A stretch of 64,000 bases of DNA from Trematomus loennbergii. Its lineage: Eukaryota > Chordata > Actinopteri > Perciformes > Nototheniidae. The notes beneath the pieces are model-generated. The model saw only the letters and a list, made by a program, of their open reading frames with translations, was not told the origin of the DNA and searched no databases. The position numbers and the translations under genes are program-made. This document shows positions 23,213 through 34,700 of this stretch, piece after piece (the stretch's first letter is position 1; each line of letters opens with the position of its first letter). The stretch lies in assembly GCA_012861695.1 (NCBI GenBank), contig JAAOOA010000163.1, positions 126,001 through 190,000 of the forward strand, written 5' to 3'.

Positions 23213-24922
23213 ATGGAAAACATGTATCGTCGTAAGGTCCTGGCGTTATCAGCAATTGGACTGGTGCTTGTGCAATACATGCTGAAGAAACAGTCTCTCA
23301 ATAGGCGGAAGCGAACAATTAGGAGAAACCGCACTAAATGGGTGAACTCATGGTTACTAAAGCGAGAAGCTCATGGGGCTCTCCCGAACCTGTGTCGAAA
23401 GCTGGAGTTCAATGAAATCCCTGATTTCAAAGATTTTGCTCGGCTTTTTCCTGTTCAGTTTCAAATGTTGGAGGAACTCATCACTCCAATCATCCGGAGG
23501 CAAAACACCAACTACCGGGACTGTATCTCCGTGGGGACACGTCTGATGGTTACGCTGCGATTGTTGGCAACAGGTATGCAAGCTAAAGATGTTGCTATAT
23601 TTGAAATTGCAGCACTTTGTATATTATTGTATATTGTGCTTTAGTAAGTAGTAATACCGCAGTGTAATGTAGATGTACTAGTGTAAGTACTACCAAAGTA
23701 CAAAGTGCTTGGTAGCTTGAGAATTTACCAAGGGATCAATAAAGTTTTATCTTAACCTATAATAATGCTGATATTTTGTATCATGAATCTGAATCTTCAT
23801 AGTAAGTAATCAACTATCTTGTAAACTATAACCTGTAGTTGTGTAGCTAATGAGTGTTTTGTTCAGCTGCTTGTGTAGATAACTCTTTATGTGTTTGTTA
23901 ATATTTGCAGGGGAAAGCTTCAAGAGCCTTTCCTACCAGTTCCGAGTGGGAGTGTCAACGATACGGCAGTTCGTTCCTGAGACCTGTACAGCCATCTACG
24001 AGGTTTTAAAAGAGAAATACCTGAAGGTATGTGTGGATACGACTGGTTTTACTGTGCAAACTCTATGTAATACAGTGAGGTCTGTAGGCATTTGAACAGC
24101 AAATGTTAGCTCTGCCATATGAAACATGGGTCTTAAAAAAATATATGTTTTGTTTTTCAGTGCCCAGACACAGTGGAAGAGTGGCAGCAAGTAGCTGATG
24201 GATTCCAGGCTCAGTGGGACTTCCCAAACTGCCTAGGTGCCCTGGATGGGAAACACCTCAACACTCGCCCCCCATTTTCCATGGCGCTAATGGCACTGGT
24301 CGACAGCAACTACAAGTTCTTGAATGTAGATGTAGGTTGTAACGGGAGGATTTCAGATGGTGGTGTGTTTGGTGGATGCTCACTGCAGGATGCCCTGGAG
24401 AATAGGACATCCAACATCCCTGCACCTGCACCCCCTCCTGCTTCTGACCAGGCGGTTTGTTACTCCATTGTGGCAGATGAGGCATTTCCCCTGAAGGAGT
24501 ACCTCATGACGCCCTATGACCAGAGCCTAGCTGTAGAGCAACGCATCTTTAATTACAGGCTGTCGCGGGCTCGGAGGGTGGTAGAAAATGCCTTTGGCAT
24601 CCTAGCCAACCGTTTCCGGGTCTTTCTCACCACCATAAACATTCAAGACACTGCCAAAGTGGAGGCCATTGTTTTGGCTTGCTGTGCTCTGCACAACCTC
24701 CTGCTCACAGAGAACTGTAGCGTATACATGGCGGGAGTTGTTGACCAGGAAGGACCCGATCATGGCACTGTCCCAGGAAGCTGGAGACAAGACCCTGAAC
24801 TACAGCAGGCCACCCTGCCACCCACCACCAATGCTACAGCTCGAGCCAAGCAGCACAGGGATGAACTATGCCAATACTTTAACGGTGTCGGTGCAGAGCC
24901 TTTTCAGTGGGATAAGGTATAG
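23213..24922 (+). CDS. PIF/Harbinger (HARBI1-like) transposase, 3 exons (23213-23573, 23911-24026, 24161-24922), 412 aa
   Basis: Three exons join at CAG/GTATGC, TTGCAG/GG, AAG/GTATGT and TTTCAG/TG sites into one open frame of 412 codons plus stop. The N-terminal part has the expected helical region (RRNRTKWVNSW...FKDFARLFP...LMVTLRLLATGESFKSLSYQF). The catalytic core shows LGALDGKH (about residue 188), DVGCNGRISDGGVF (216-229) and RARRVVENAFGILANRFRVF (about 295-314), the D-D-E set of Harbinger enzymes. The segment between DGKH and MALMALVDSNYKF is shorter than usual; the common GSLF.NYKGT stretch is absent, so activity is doubtful. AATAAA lies at about 25035. The start at 23213 is the first Met of the conserved part. 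Confidence 0.8.
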
Positions 24923-25059
24923 CAAGTATGTCTAAAGAACTGTACAATGTAAACAATCGACAAAAATACAAAACTAGTGTAATACAATAAAAAAAAAAGA
25001 GTTTGTCAAATATGTCTAATGGTGTTATCAAGGGAAATAAAGTTTTGTATTGCCTATCC

Positions 25060-27400
25060 TGCTATTTGTGTTTATTCTTTTAATCACAGCGTTAATACAA
25101 CAAAAAAATGTGCCTACATAACTGCCAGTGCAGCCGCACATTATTATTGGTTTAACTACTAACAGTATATTTTTAAAACATTTTAAAATGACCATCTTGA
25201 ACAGCTACAACGTTAAAATACTTCTAGGCAGGTTGTGGAGGATAATGGGAGAAAGAATAGAGGGGCAGACAGAAACCCCCATCTGAATAATGGCCACTTC
25301 TTGCAACATTTACATTTCCATGTGATGCTCACAATAGGTAAGAGAACAATGAACCGTGGTAGACAGCTCATTTACTTAGGCACTGTACTTAAGGACAATC
25401 TTGAGGTACTTGACTAATCCTGCAACTGTATACTTCTGCTCCACAACAGTTTGAGAATGAAGAAACCATCACGTATGAAAGGCTACATGTGAATAGAGGG
25501 GGCAGAAACAGTCTTGCAAATGTACATGTCCATGTGATGCTCACAATAGGTCAATGAACAATGAACAGCGGTACACAGTAACAACGTACATGTACTTAAG
25601 TACTGTACTGCTCCACTCCCATTCAGGCCAATAGTGTACTTTATAATATATAAGTTAATAGTGATAACTTCAGTAACTTTGAAGATTCAGTATTCATGTA
25701 TTTATAGGTTAAGATGAAATGTTATTGATCCCATGGTGAATTTCACAAGCTACCCAGCTGTATATCATGTAATTTAAATCAGCTCTCTGAAGCAGAATAA
25801 AACTATGTAAGCATTGTGGCTGGCAGCCTTAAAGTACTGCTGCTACCACATTCCATGCATAGTAATTATAATCAAAGATATATATCGATTTACACACGGC
25901 ATCTATTGCACGTCTGTCCGTCCTGGGAGAGGGATCCCTCCTCTGTTGCTCTCCCTGAGGTTTCTCCCATGGTCCCCTTTAAACTGTGGGGTTTCTCTCT
26001 GGAAGTGTTTCCTTGTACGATGTGAGGGTCTAAGGACAGGGTGTCCTACTGATACTCTGTACAAACTGAAGTCCACTGAGTGTAACACTGTAAATAAACA
26101 TTGATTGATTTATATAAATAACACTGACAGGCAAACGATGTATCATCATGTACGTATCAGGTATCTTCTGACTTTTATTGTTGTATAGCTAATTGTATCC
26201 TCATTCTCTAATGGCTGTGTATAGTACGATAAGTTTTGCATTTTGCAGTAGCGGTAAAAAGTGGTTTATTTATTATTATCCAAAGAACTGTACAGTGTAC
26301 AGACAATACAAAAATACAATACGATAAAAATAGTCAATAGTGTGCAATACAAAAAAAAAAAGTTTGCCACAACTGTCTGTAAAAAAAAAGTACATTACAA
26401 ATCAATGAACTGTTTGTACAAATAATTAGCCACATATTTACAAGTGCGTGAACTGTCTAAAGGTTTCATCTTCATGGGTCTGTTCCATTCACTAAATTAA
26501 CACCTCATGCAGGAAGATTGGCAGCATATCACATGGCAACCGCGCCGTCTGTGTTCGTAGACTTTTGAATGGGCCGCGATTTCGTCATTGAGTTGACCCT
26601 TGCCAGTTAATTCTTCTAGAGCGTGCCAACATAGGATAACATATGTTCTGGCGCCCCACTGGCAGACTCATCCAGCATCCGCCTGGTGCGCTTCACCGGA
26701 GGCCTTGTGGCTCAAGCAAGGGAGTGCAGGGCCTTGACTCAGATCAGGGCCTTGACTCAGCATCAGAGAGCTCAGGGCTGCTGGTCCAGGTTTCACGGCT
26801 GGTGCCATCGGAGGGTGATACTTCCTTAACATTTTTAAAGAACATTCAGTTAGTTGGATTTCATACCATGGATTCTTAAAACTGTTTACTAAGCATTCAT
26901 AACAAAACAATACCCTGAATGTGTGTGCCATTAGTTCAGGTTGTGGTCAAGTGTGAGAGGCACATTGTAGACTAACTGTGATGGCTCTATTCAGATGTTA
27001 AAAGCATACTTGTAGACAGATTGTGGAGGATAATGGGAGAAGGAGCCACCGTCACGTATGAAAGGCTACATTTGAATAGTGTAGAAACCGTCTTGCAAAT
27101 TTACATTTCAATCTTGAACAATGAACAGCTGGTAGACAGTGACAAAGTACATGTTCTTAAGTACTGCTCCACTCCCATTCAGGCCAATAGTGTACTTTAT
27201 ACTGCAATACATTTATTTGATAACTTTAGTAACTTTGAAGATTCAGAACAATACAAAAATAATCAAGAAATATTTGATCATGTATTATTATAGGTTAAGA
27301 TAAAAACTTATTGATCCCATGGTGAATTTCATAAGCTACCCAGCAGTATATCATACATTTAAATCAGCTCCTTCTTTACCAGCTGCAACATTAAGGTGAT
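25060..27400. other. decayed repeats, no gene
   Basis: Non-coding. A diverged unit with strings such as ttgtggaggataatgggaga, cgtatgaaaggctacat and catgtgatgctcacaatagg occurs in pieces near 25228, 25470 and 27017. Pieces containing ttgatcccatggtgaattt occur at 25725 and 27312. These suggest an old dispersed repeat resembling the left part of repeat R1. Confidence 0.5.
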
Positions 27401-27423
27401 GAGCATTGATCCATCAATAATTA

Positions 27424-27565
27424 TGTAAGGGATAATGTGCAGCGACGCGGTCATTATGGGGAAAAGAACACCGACAGGCTGATCAGGAGCCCGACGTGAA
27501 GATCTGCCTGAAGGTGTTCTTTTCCCCATAATGACCAAGTCGCTGCACATTATCCCGTTATTACA
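27424..27565. repeat. long hairpin repeat, copy 2
   Basis: Arms of about 49 bases. The left arm (27424-27472) runs from tgtaagggataatgtgcag to tatggggaaaagaacacc. The right arm (27513-27565) runs from ggtgttcttttccccataat to gctgcacattatcccg and ttattaca. The loop is about 40 bases. The arms are almost perfectly complementary, and the copy matches 8941-9060. Confidence 0.9.
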
Positions 27566-28188
27566 TGGCCACATTCTCAACAAAGTAATGATATGACTCC
27601 CACTATTAATTGAAATGCTTTTATGGATTTAGAAAATGATTTTATTGATTTAAAAAATAGTTGTATTGATTTAAATTGACATGCATCCGCTAAGGAAAAT
27701 AGTCCGTTGTTACCGTTTGAAAAAAAAAATGTAGCAACGCAACGACAGGAAGGCGGAGCTTTTGATTACAGATTTGAAAACATCGTTGTTTGCTTTAAAA
27801 GTAGCACAATTCATTATGTCAAACCTTGGAAAGTATCTAGATATCCCTGCCCTAATGCCAAAGTAACTGACAACTGAATATGTGTCGCCGTTTGATGTCT
27901 ATGTCTGGACCGCTGCGTAAAAAGGAGGGTTTCTGCCCGTTAATTCTCCGCTGTTTCCTTGTCGCTCTTGTCTTGTCAGTTAGAAAAGCAACGGTATACA
28001 GTTCAATCGACCGGACTTCTTTCTGCAGATTTGAGCGTCCTTAACAACGGTCATAAATCCTTGACAGCGGTCTGTCTGTTCTGGAATAACAACGTGTCAC
28101 GTGTTCTGAATTGACCAATCAGAATCGAGTATTCAACTAAGCCATGTAATAAAATACAATAATATATATATATATGATTCTGTTATTG

Positions 28189-28699
28189 TTATATTACCGT
28201 CATGGTGAGGTTGGAAGTACTCTCCCTCCTCCTTGTGTAGGGCTCTAAAAACTGCAGCCTGGCAGGATCCGCTGCTGTCTGCCGGTCTCTACCGGGTGTA
28301 CTGGGTTCGCAGAGAATCCCACTTCTTCTTCAGCTCTGTCTCTGAAGCACACAAATAAACGATGTAAGCATTGTGGCTAGTTAGCATGTCCATTTCATAT
28401 CTAATGCAGTGCCAAACAAGTAGCAACAGCTAGCAAACAATAACAAAACACAATGTTGAAATAACAAATTATATTTCACGTTAACGTCACTGTACGCTGG
28501 CTAACAATGACAAACCAACAGTTTCTGCTAAAAGCTCAATTGATGAAAAAAAAAGAGAATCTTACTGATAAAACAAGTAGTTTCAATCTCTCGCCAGAGT
28601 CCGGTTTCGCGTCCCGTTCTCTGTGATGTCGAACAGAGGTGGCCTCTCCTGGATCAAGCTGATTAGTTGGTCTTCACTTTCTTCATTCCAGGCCGCCAT
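28189..28699 (-). pseudogene. MADF/Myb-SANT-like domain gene fragment (2 exons, broken)
   Basis: Minus strand, from an ATG at 28699: MAAWNEESEDQLISLIQERP then PLFDITENGTRNR, stopping after LARD. A second piece after a likely acceptor at 28341 reads TELKKKWDSLRTQYTR and then a TAG; a one-base shift there restores RDRQTAADPARLQFLEP. These two blocks are the start and the middle of a MADF (Myb/SANT-like) DNA-binding domain, whose hallmark is the ERP.LYD and KKRW.SLRTQY motifs. MADF proteins occur as the second ORF of some Harbinger transposons and as host regulators. This one has a frame break and no good donor after exon 1, so I call it a pseudogene. Confidence 0.5.
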
Positions 28700-29074
28700 G
28701 AGAAAAAATAAACTCTTTCGTCCGGGTGAGATGAAAATGAAAAGGATTAGCCGTCTGTGTGTGCCTTCTTAATCGTTTGTTTTGGTCCCTCAGCCTTATC
28801 TTTTCTCAGCCGCGGCTCGGCGGATTTCCGCACACACACACAGCCTGGCTGGGTTTTGCACTGTCTCGCAGACCCCACGCAGCAACCAGGAAACGACAGC
28901 AGTAATCCAGCTCACACTGTCCGCTCCTCGAGCCTCAAAGGGCGGAGCAGCGAGCCCCGCAACGTCCCGCCAACACGGCCCCCAGACCCCACGCAGCATT
29001 CTCATCTGTTTGTCATTACTGGTGTCATTTCCTGGTTGCTAACAAACGCCATTGTAACACATAATCACTGATGT

Positions 29075-29325
29075 TCCGCTGTAACGGTGGTGGACTCATC
29101 AGAACAGAGTGGGCGAGCTGACCAATCAGAGCACAGTGGGCTCATAGGGAGGGGGGGGGCAGGAGCTCCAACAAGCCGTTTAGGACAGAGAGTGAATACA
29201 CATACTATACAGAGATGCTGTATGAGAAACCAATGTGAGTTTGGAACATTGAACAATATAAATATATTCTAGTAGACCTCAACAATGGAATTATGATCAG
29301 TAGAAATGGCCATGACATGGGACCT
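29075..29325 (+). mobile_element. right part of a TTAA-type repeat ending CATGGGACCT/TTAA
   Basis: The sequence ggccatgacatgggacct followed by TTAA at 29326-29329 is the end of a widespread fish MITE type with AGGTCCCATG ends. I could not find the matching left end, so the left limit is approximate and the copy is probably truncated. Confidence 0.4.
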
Positions 29326-29367
29326 TTAAATCTGTGTTTTATAAGTGATGTTTTATGAATTTTTACT

Positions 29368-29425
29368 TTGTAAAGTGTCTTTGAGTTTCAAGAAAAGCGC
29401 TCAATAAATAAAATGCATTAATATT
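29368..29425 (+). repeat. LINE 3'-tail-like fragment
   Basis: The string gtaaagtgtctttgagtttc followed by aagaaaagcgctcaataaa resembles the 3' tail of fish LINEs, like the one ending the LINE at 2780-4560. Confidence 0.5.
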
Positions 29426-29589
29426 ATCAGATGTTCTGTTGGTTTGTTTAAGTTGTTTTGCATTTTAGTAAACACATTTGAAAAAAAGCTAAGCAACTAT
29501 AGTCCCTTGACTTTAGACTACATGTTATCAATTTTTCTTAAATCATAGGGATGAGAAAACTCCTCAGATTCAGAAAATGCATTAACAGA

Positions 29590-30215
29590 TCTTTTGAGAT
29601 TTTGAGAAAAAGTGAGAATTTTGTGATTTTGAGAAAAAGTGAGAATTTTGTGATTTTGTGAAAAAGTGAGAATTTTGAGAAAAAGTGAGAATTTTGTGAT
29701 TTTGAGAAAAGGGGAGAATTTTGAGAAAAAGTGAGAATTGTGAAAAAGTGAGAATTTTGTGATTTTGAGAAAAAGTGAGAATTTTGTGATTTTGAGAAAA
29801 AGTGAGAATTTTGAGAAAAAGTGAGAATTTTGTGATTTTGTGAAAAAGTGAGAATTTTGAGAAAAAGTGAGAATTTTGTGATTTTGAGAAAAGGGGAGAA
29901 TTTTGAGAAAAAGTGAGAATTGTGAAAAAGTGAGAATTTTGTGATTTTGAGAAAAAGTGAGAATTTTGTGATTTTGAGAAAAAGTGAGAATTTTGAGAAA
30001 AAGTGAGAATTTTGTGATTGAGAAAAAGTGAGAATTTTGTGATTTTGAGAAAAAGTGAGAATTTTGTGATTTTGAGAAAAAGTGAGAATTTTGTGATTTT
30101 GAGAAAAGGGGAGAATTTTGAGAAAAAGTGAGAATTGTGAAAGTGAGAATTTTGTGATTTTGAGAAAAAGTGAGAGAGAAAAAGTGAGAATTTTGTGATT
30201 TTGAGAAAAAAGCCA
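29590..30215 (+). repeat. GAGAATTTT/GAGAAAAAG satellite array 1
   Basis: A tandem array built from agaattttgtgattttgaga plus aaaagtg (27 bases) and a shorter 19-base variant lacking gtgattttg. Higher-order blocks of about 180 bases, including the variant aaaaggggagaattttgaga, occur three times. It sits downstream of the eif4g1 3' end. The long reading frames through it are repeat artefacts. Confidence 0.9.
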
Positions 30216-30259
30216 ACATGAGAAAAAAACGTACATAAAACAAAGTGATAATATACAAC

Positions 30260-31573
30260 AGAAGTGATCGTAGTGTTTAGGATTCAAGAGTCTTAATAAA
30301 AAGCAAAGGAAGACATTTTTTCTTCTTTTATTGGCAACAATCTTATTATCTCTTCCAGTTTTTGGATGTGAAAAGAGGCATTCATTTTACTTTAATTAAA
30401 TATCTTTTAATAAAGTAAAGCAAAAAAGTATTTACAAATGTTCAATTAAATTGTAATCAATGACTTGGGGGTTGGATAATTATACAAGCAGCTTCTGCCG
30501 GCCGAGGAGAGAAAAATATAAATACAGGAGGGATAAAGACTGCCACTTGTTTCGGGGGAATCACATGGCGATACGTTAGCATTTTTTCTTTGAAAAAACA
30601 AAGCCATTTATATATTCACAGAACTCTCCTGAAATGCGTTTCCACTGGAGGAAGCAGAAAGGCTTTCGGATCCGAACTGTTGAGCTTTTTGTGTTTTATT
30701 CAAGTGGATTTTTTCGTCCGTGTACTTTTTTTCTCATATTTTAAAAATCCGACGACAGGCTTTGCAGGAGCGTGTTTTCTTTCTCTCAGTCCACAGTTTG
30801 TGTTTTGAAGCGCAGGAGTATAACAGACACATGGTTTTGGGGTTTCTTGGGGCGTCAGGGAAGCATCGTCACCCCCAGCAGCAAAAAATGGTCAAAGTTC
30901 ATCGCCTCCCACTCGTAAAGTCTGCGTGAAATCTGTCGTCACGTCCACAAACCGTCCGTCTGGAACGTCCGTCCGACAGCGCTCGCCACTCTTCTTTGTA
31001 GTTTTTTAATTTTATTACAAAACACTCACTCCAACCATCCAACACGGGAACAAGATGAAAGGGAAAGCTAACCGTCTACACTAGCGCTTGGTCGTGTAGA
31101 TCCAACACCGATCGATGTGATGCTGCCGCTCACACGATGAAGTCATCAAAAATATAAATGTGAACAGCCTTTTAAAGTTTTTTTTTTTGTTTATTTTTTT
31201 GTATATATCTGTCATTAAGCAAAGTGTCTTGAATAGTGTTTGACCGTGGCGAGGAAAAACCAGCCGTTTGAAAAGAAACAGGTAAACTTCAAAGAAATAC
31301 TGAAGGAAACGGCGTCTTCTCTCACGGCTTTTCTCTCGCTCTATTTTATCCTGTATTTATTTCCAAAAAAGACATTCAGTTGCGCAAAAAGGGAACAAAA
31401 AAAATAAAGGAAACCAAAAAAAAAACTGATCGAGTGTTCGATCCGTAATACAATCTCTCCCAGTTGAAGAACTTTTTTTTTTTCTTGCTTTTTTTGTGTT
31501 TCTGTTTATGCAGAAGGATTTTGCCGATTCAGGGTTTTTTCTTCTGAATCCTCCACGGAGCGTTTTTCCCGCT
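30260..31573 (-). other. eif4g1 3' untranslated / downstream region
   Basis: No coding segment is seen in the 1.3 kb below the eif4g1 stop codon at 31574-31576. On the minus strand several AATAAA-type signals occur, for example near 31355, 31190 and 31010, so the 3' UTR probably ends within this interval. The exact polyadenylation site cannot be read from sequence alone. Confidence 0.5.
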
Positions 31574-31761
31574 CTAGCTGTTGTCGGACTCGTCTTCATC
31601 CTCGGCCTCTCGGAGCCACGTGAAGAAGGCGGTGACGGACTTTAGAGCCACGCCTTTCCCCTGCTGCTCCGCCGGGTCTTTGCTCGACTCCCACTTGTAG
31701 AAAGCTTCTTCTTTGATCACGTCCTCGTCGTAAAGGCTGTCGAAGAACATCCGCAGCAGGT
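31574..31761 (-). CDS. eif4g1: eif4g1 exon 24 (W2 domain end, stop)
   Basis: Reads [19 protein letters not shown], then [20 protein letters not shown] and [18 protein letters not shown] before TAG. It is fully open and carries the aromatic/acidic patch that in eIF4G1 binds MNK kinases. The acceptor is CTTCAG at 31762-31763; the first base completes a codon with exon 23. Confidence 0.96.
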
Positions 31762-34700
31762 CTGAAGGAGAGGGGAAACACGAGAGACGTTAATACATTA
31801 CTCATTGACTATTTAAACTATATTACATTACATGTTACTTGTTAGACGCTTTTATCCAAAGCGACTTACATACTCAATACTGTGGACAATCCCCACAAGA
31901 AGTGTTTTGCCCAGGGACACAACGACATGCTGACTGCAGTGGGGTTTGAACGCACTATTCCACTGCGCCACACCCTCCCATGTTAAACCAATTATAAAGC
32001 CTAACACATACTACAACAGTCAGAACTAAAAATGGAGAAGCAGCGTTCAGTTATTATGCTCCAAATATCTGGAACAAACTCCCAGAAACCTGCAGGTCCG
32101 CTGCAACTTTTAAAAGGAATAATTGACCTACATTTGATTGATTTCTCAAACTTATAACTGAACTTATGAGGCGATATATAGCGGCCCAGCCCTTCGAATG
32201 TTTTCTCTATGTGGCCCTCGGTGAAAAAAGTTTGGACACCGCTGCTCTAAAAGATGTTCAGAAGTCACTCACTGGCCGGCTGCTCCAGCTCCACCATCAG
32301 CGCCTGCAGAGCGTAGAGAGCCTGCAGCTCCTTCTTGTCGTCACTCAGGTATTTCTGCAGGACCTTCGCTCTCTTCTTGATCTTAGCGGCGTCCACCTTG
32401 TTCGGGTTCTCATCTGCAGGAAACAAAACGTCATTAACGGGACTGGCATGGCGTAGTCTATGAGGTAATTCTGACTTGATTGAATGCGTAATATCGTCAG
32501 GGAACATGCGGATAACTCACAGATGATGGCTGACTGACAGATGCATGTCATCAGAGCTCTGACCAGCATGTTGGAGGACATCTGCTGCTCATCCAGGTTA
32601 GCCTGCACACAGAGATACATTCATTTACACGCATGCAGAGAACCAAGAACCCTACAACTGGGTTAGGGTTTGAAAAGCATTGTTCAAATCCAAACTGAAA
32701 TTTTAAGAAAAAGTGAGGATTTTGAGAAAAAGTGATACTTTTTGTGATTTTGAGAAAAAGTGATAATTTTGTGATTTTGAGAAGTGATAATTTTGTGATT
32801 TTGAGAAAAAGTGATAATTTTAAGAAAAAGTGAGCATTTTGTGAATTTGAGAAAAAGTGAGAATTTTGAGGAAAAAGTGAGGATTTTGAGAAAAAGTGAT
32901 ACTTTTTGTGATTGAGAAAAAGTGATAATTTTGTGATTTTGAGAAAAAGTGATAATTTTAAGAAAAAGTGAGCATTTTGTGAATTTGAGAAAAAGTGAGA
33001 ATTTTGAGAAAAAGTGATACTTTTTGTGATTTTGAGAAAAAGTGATAATTTTAAGAAAAGTGAGCATTTTGTGAATTTGAGAAAAAGTGAGGATTTTGAG
33101 AAAAAGTGATACTTTGTGATTGAGAAAAAGTGATAATTTTGTGATTTTGAGAAAAAGTGATAATTTTGTGATTTTGAGAAAAAGTGATAATTTTAAGAAA
33201 AAGTGAGCATTTTGTGAATTTGAGAAAAAGTGAGGATTTTGAGAAAAAGTGATACTTTTTGTGATTGAGAAAAAGTGATAATTTTGTGATTTTGAGAAAA
33301 AGTGATAATTTTAAGAAAAAGTGAGCATTTTGTGAATTTGAGAAAAAGTGAGGATTTTGAGAAAAAGTGATACTTTGTGATTGAGAAAAAGTGATAATTT
33401 TGTGATTTTGAGAAAAAGTGATAATTTTGTGATTTTGAGAAAAAGTGATAATTTTAAGAAAAAGTGAGCATTTTGTGAATTTGAGAAAAAGTGAAGATTT
33501 TGAGAAAAAGTGATACTTTGTGATTGAGAAAAAGTGATAATTTTGTGATTTTGAGAAAAAGTGATAATTTTGTGATTTTGAGAAAAAGTGATAATTTTGT
33601 GATTTTGAGAAAAAGTGATAATTTTGTGATTTTGAGAAAAAGTGATAATTTTGTGATTTTGAGAAAAAGTGATAATTTTAAGAAAAAGTGAGCATTTTGT
33701 GAATTTGAGAAAAAGTGAGGATTTTGAGAAAAAGTGATACTTTGTGATTGAGAAAGTGATAATTTTGTGATTTTGAGAAAAAGTGATAATTTTGTGATTT
33801 GAGAAAAAGTGATAATTTTAAGAAAAAGTGAGCATTTTGTGAATTTGAGAAAAAGTGAGGATTTTGAGAAAAAGTGATACTTTGTGATTGAGAAAAAGTG
33901 ATAATTTTGTGATTTTGAGAAAAAGTGATAATTTTGTGATTTTGAGAAAAAGTGATAATTTTAAGAAAAAGTGAGCATTTTGTGATTTTGAGAAAAAGTG
34001 AGAATTTTGAGAAAAAGTGAGCATTTTGTGATTTTGAGAAAAAGTGAGAATTTTGAGAAAAGTGAGAATTTTGTGATTTTGACAAAAAGTGAGAATTTTG
34101 AGATTTTAAGAAAATGTCAGAATGTTGAGATTTTCATGTATTTTGTACATGACAGGATGTATGATTACCTAGAAGAGCATCAGGACTGTTTTAGGCATAT
34201 GATAGCTATGTGATTAACAGACAAGCATGCTCATTTCTGACGTGGAGCTAATCTGAAGTAAACATTGAATACTGCTTTCTATTCCTCCATCTTGTGACTG
34301 TGTAACTCCCTCTCTTGGATATCAGCATGTGAAGGACACTGTTCAGGAACTAGTTGATGCTCTGTATGTGATGACTACTTCCATTCTGGAGAGGATCAGA
34401 AATACATGGATCCTGAGATTGAAGCTCAAGCCGGAGACGAGGGATATTTTTCTAACAGTAGCAAACAGAAAGCAGAAGTTAGTAAACATTGGCCCTCACC
34501 TCGATCCAGTCAAACAGCCTCTGTCGTCGGCCTGATCCTGGATCAGCCTCTGAATCTGTTTGCTCAGCTCCTCAGAGCTCAGCTCCTCCTTCTGACCGTC
34601 CTCAGACTCCACACCCAGCGTGAACTCCACCTTCTGCACAACACAAACACGCTTTATTATAATAATAATAATAACAATAAATTCATTACATTTTTATTAG

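Noticed and set aside
29518..30287. Two overlapping minus-strand frames of about 250 codons rich in [10 protein letters not shown]
   Set aside because: They are translations of the satellite array; the frame stays open only because the unit has no stops.
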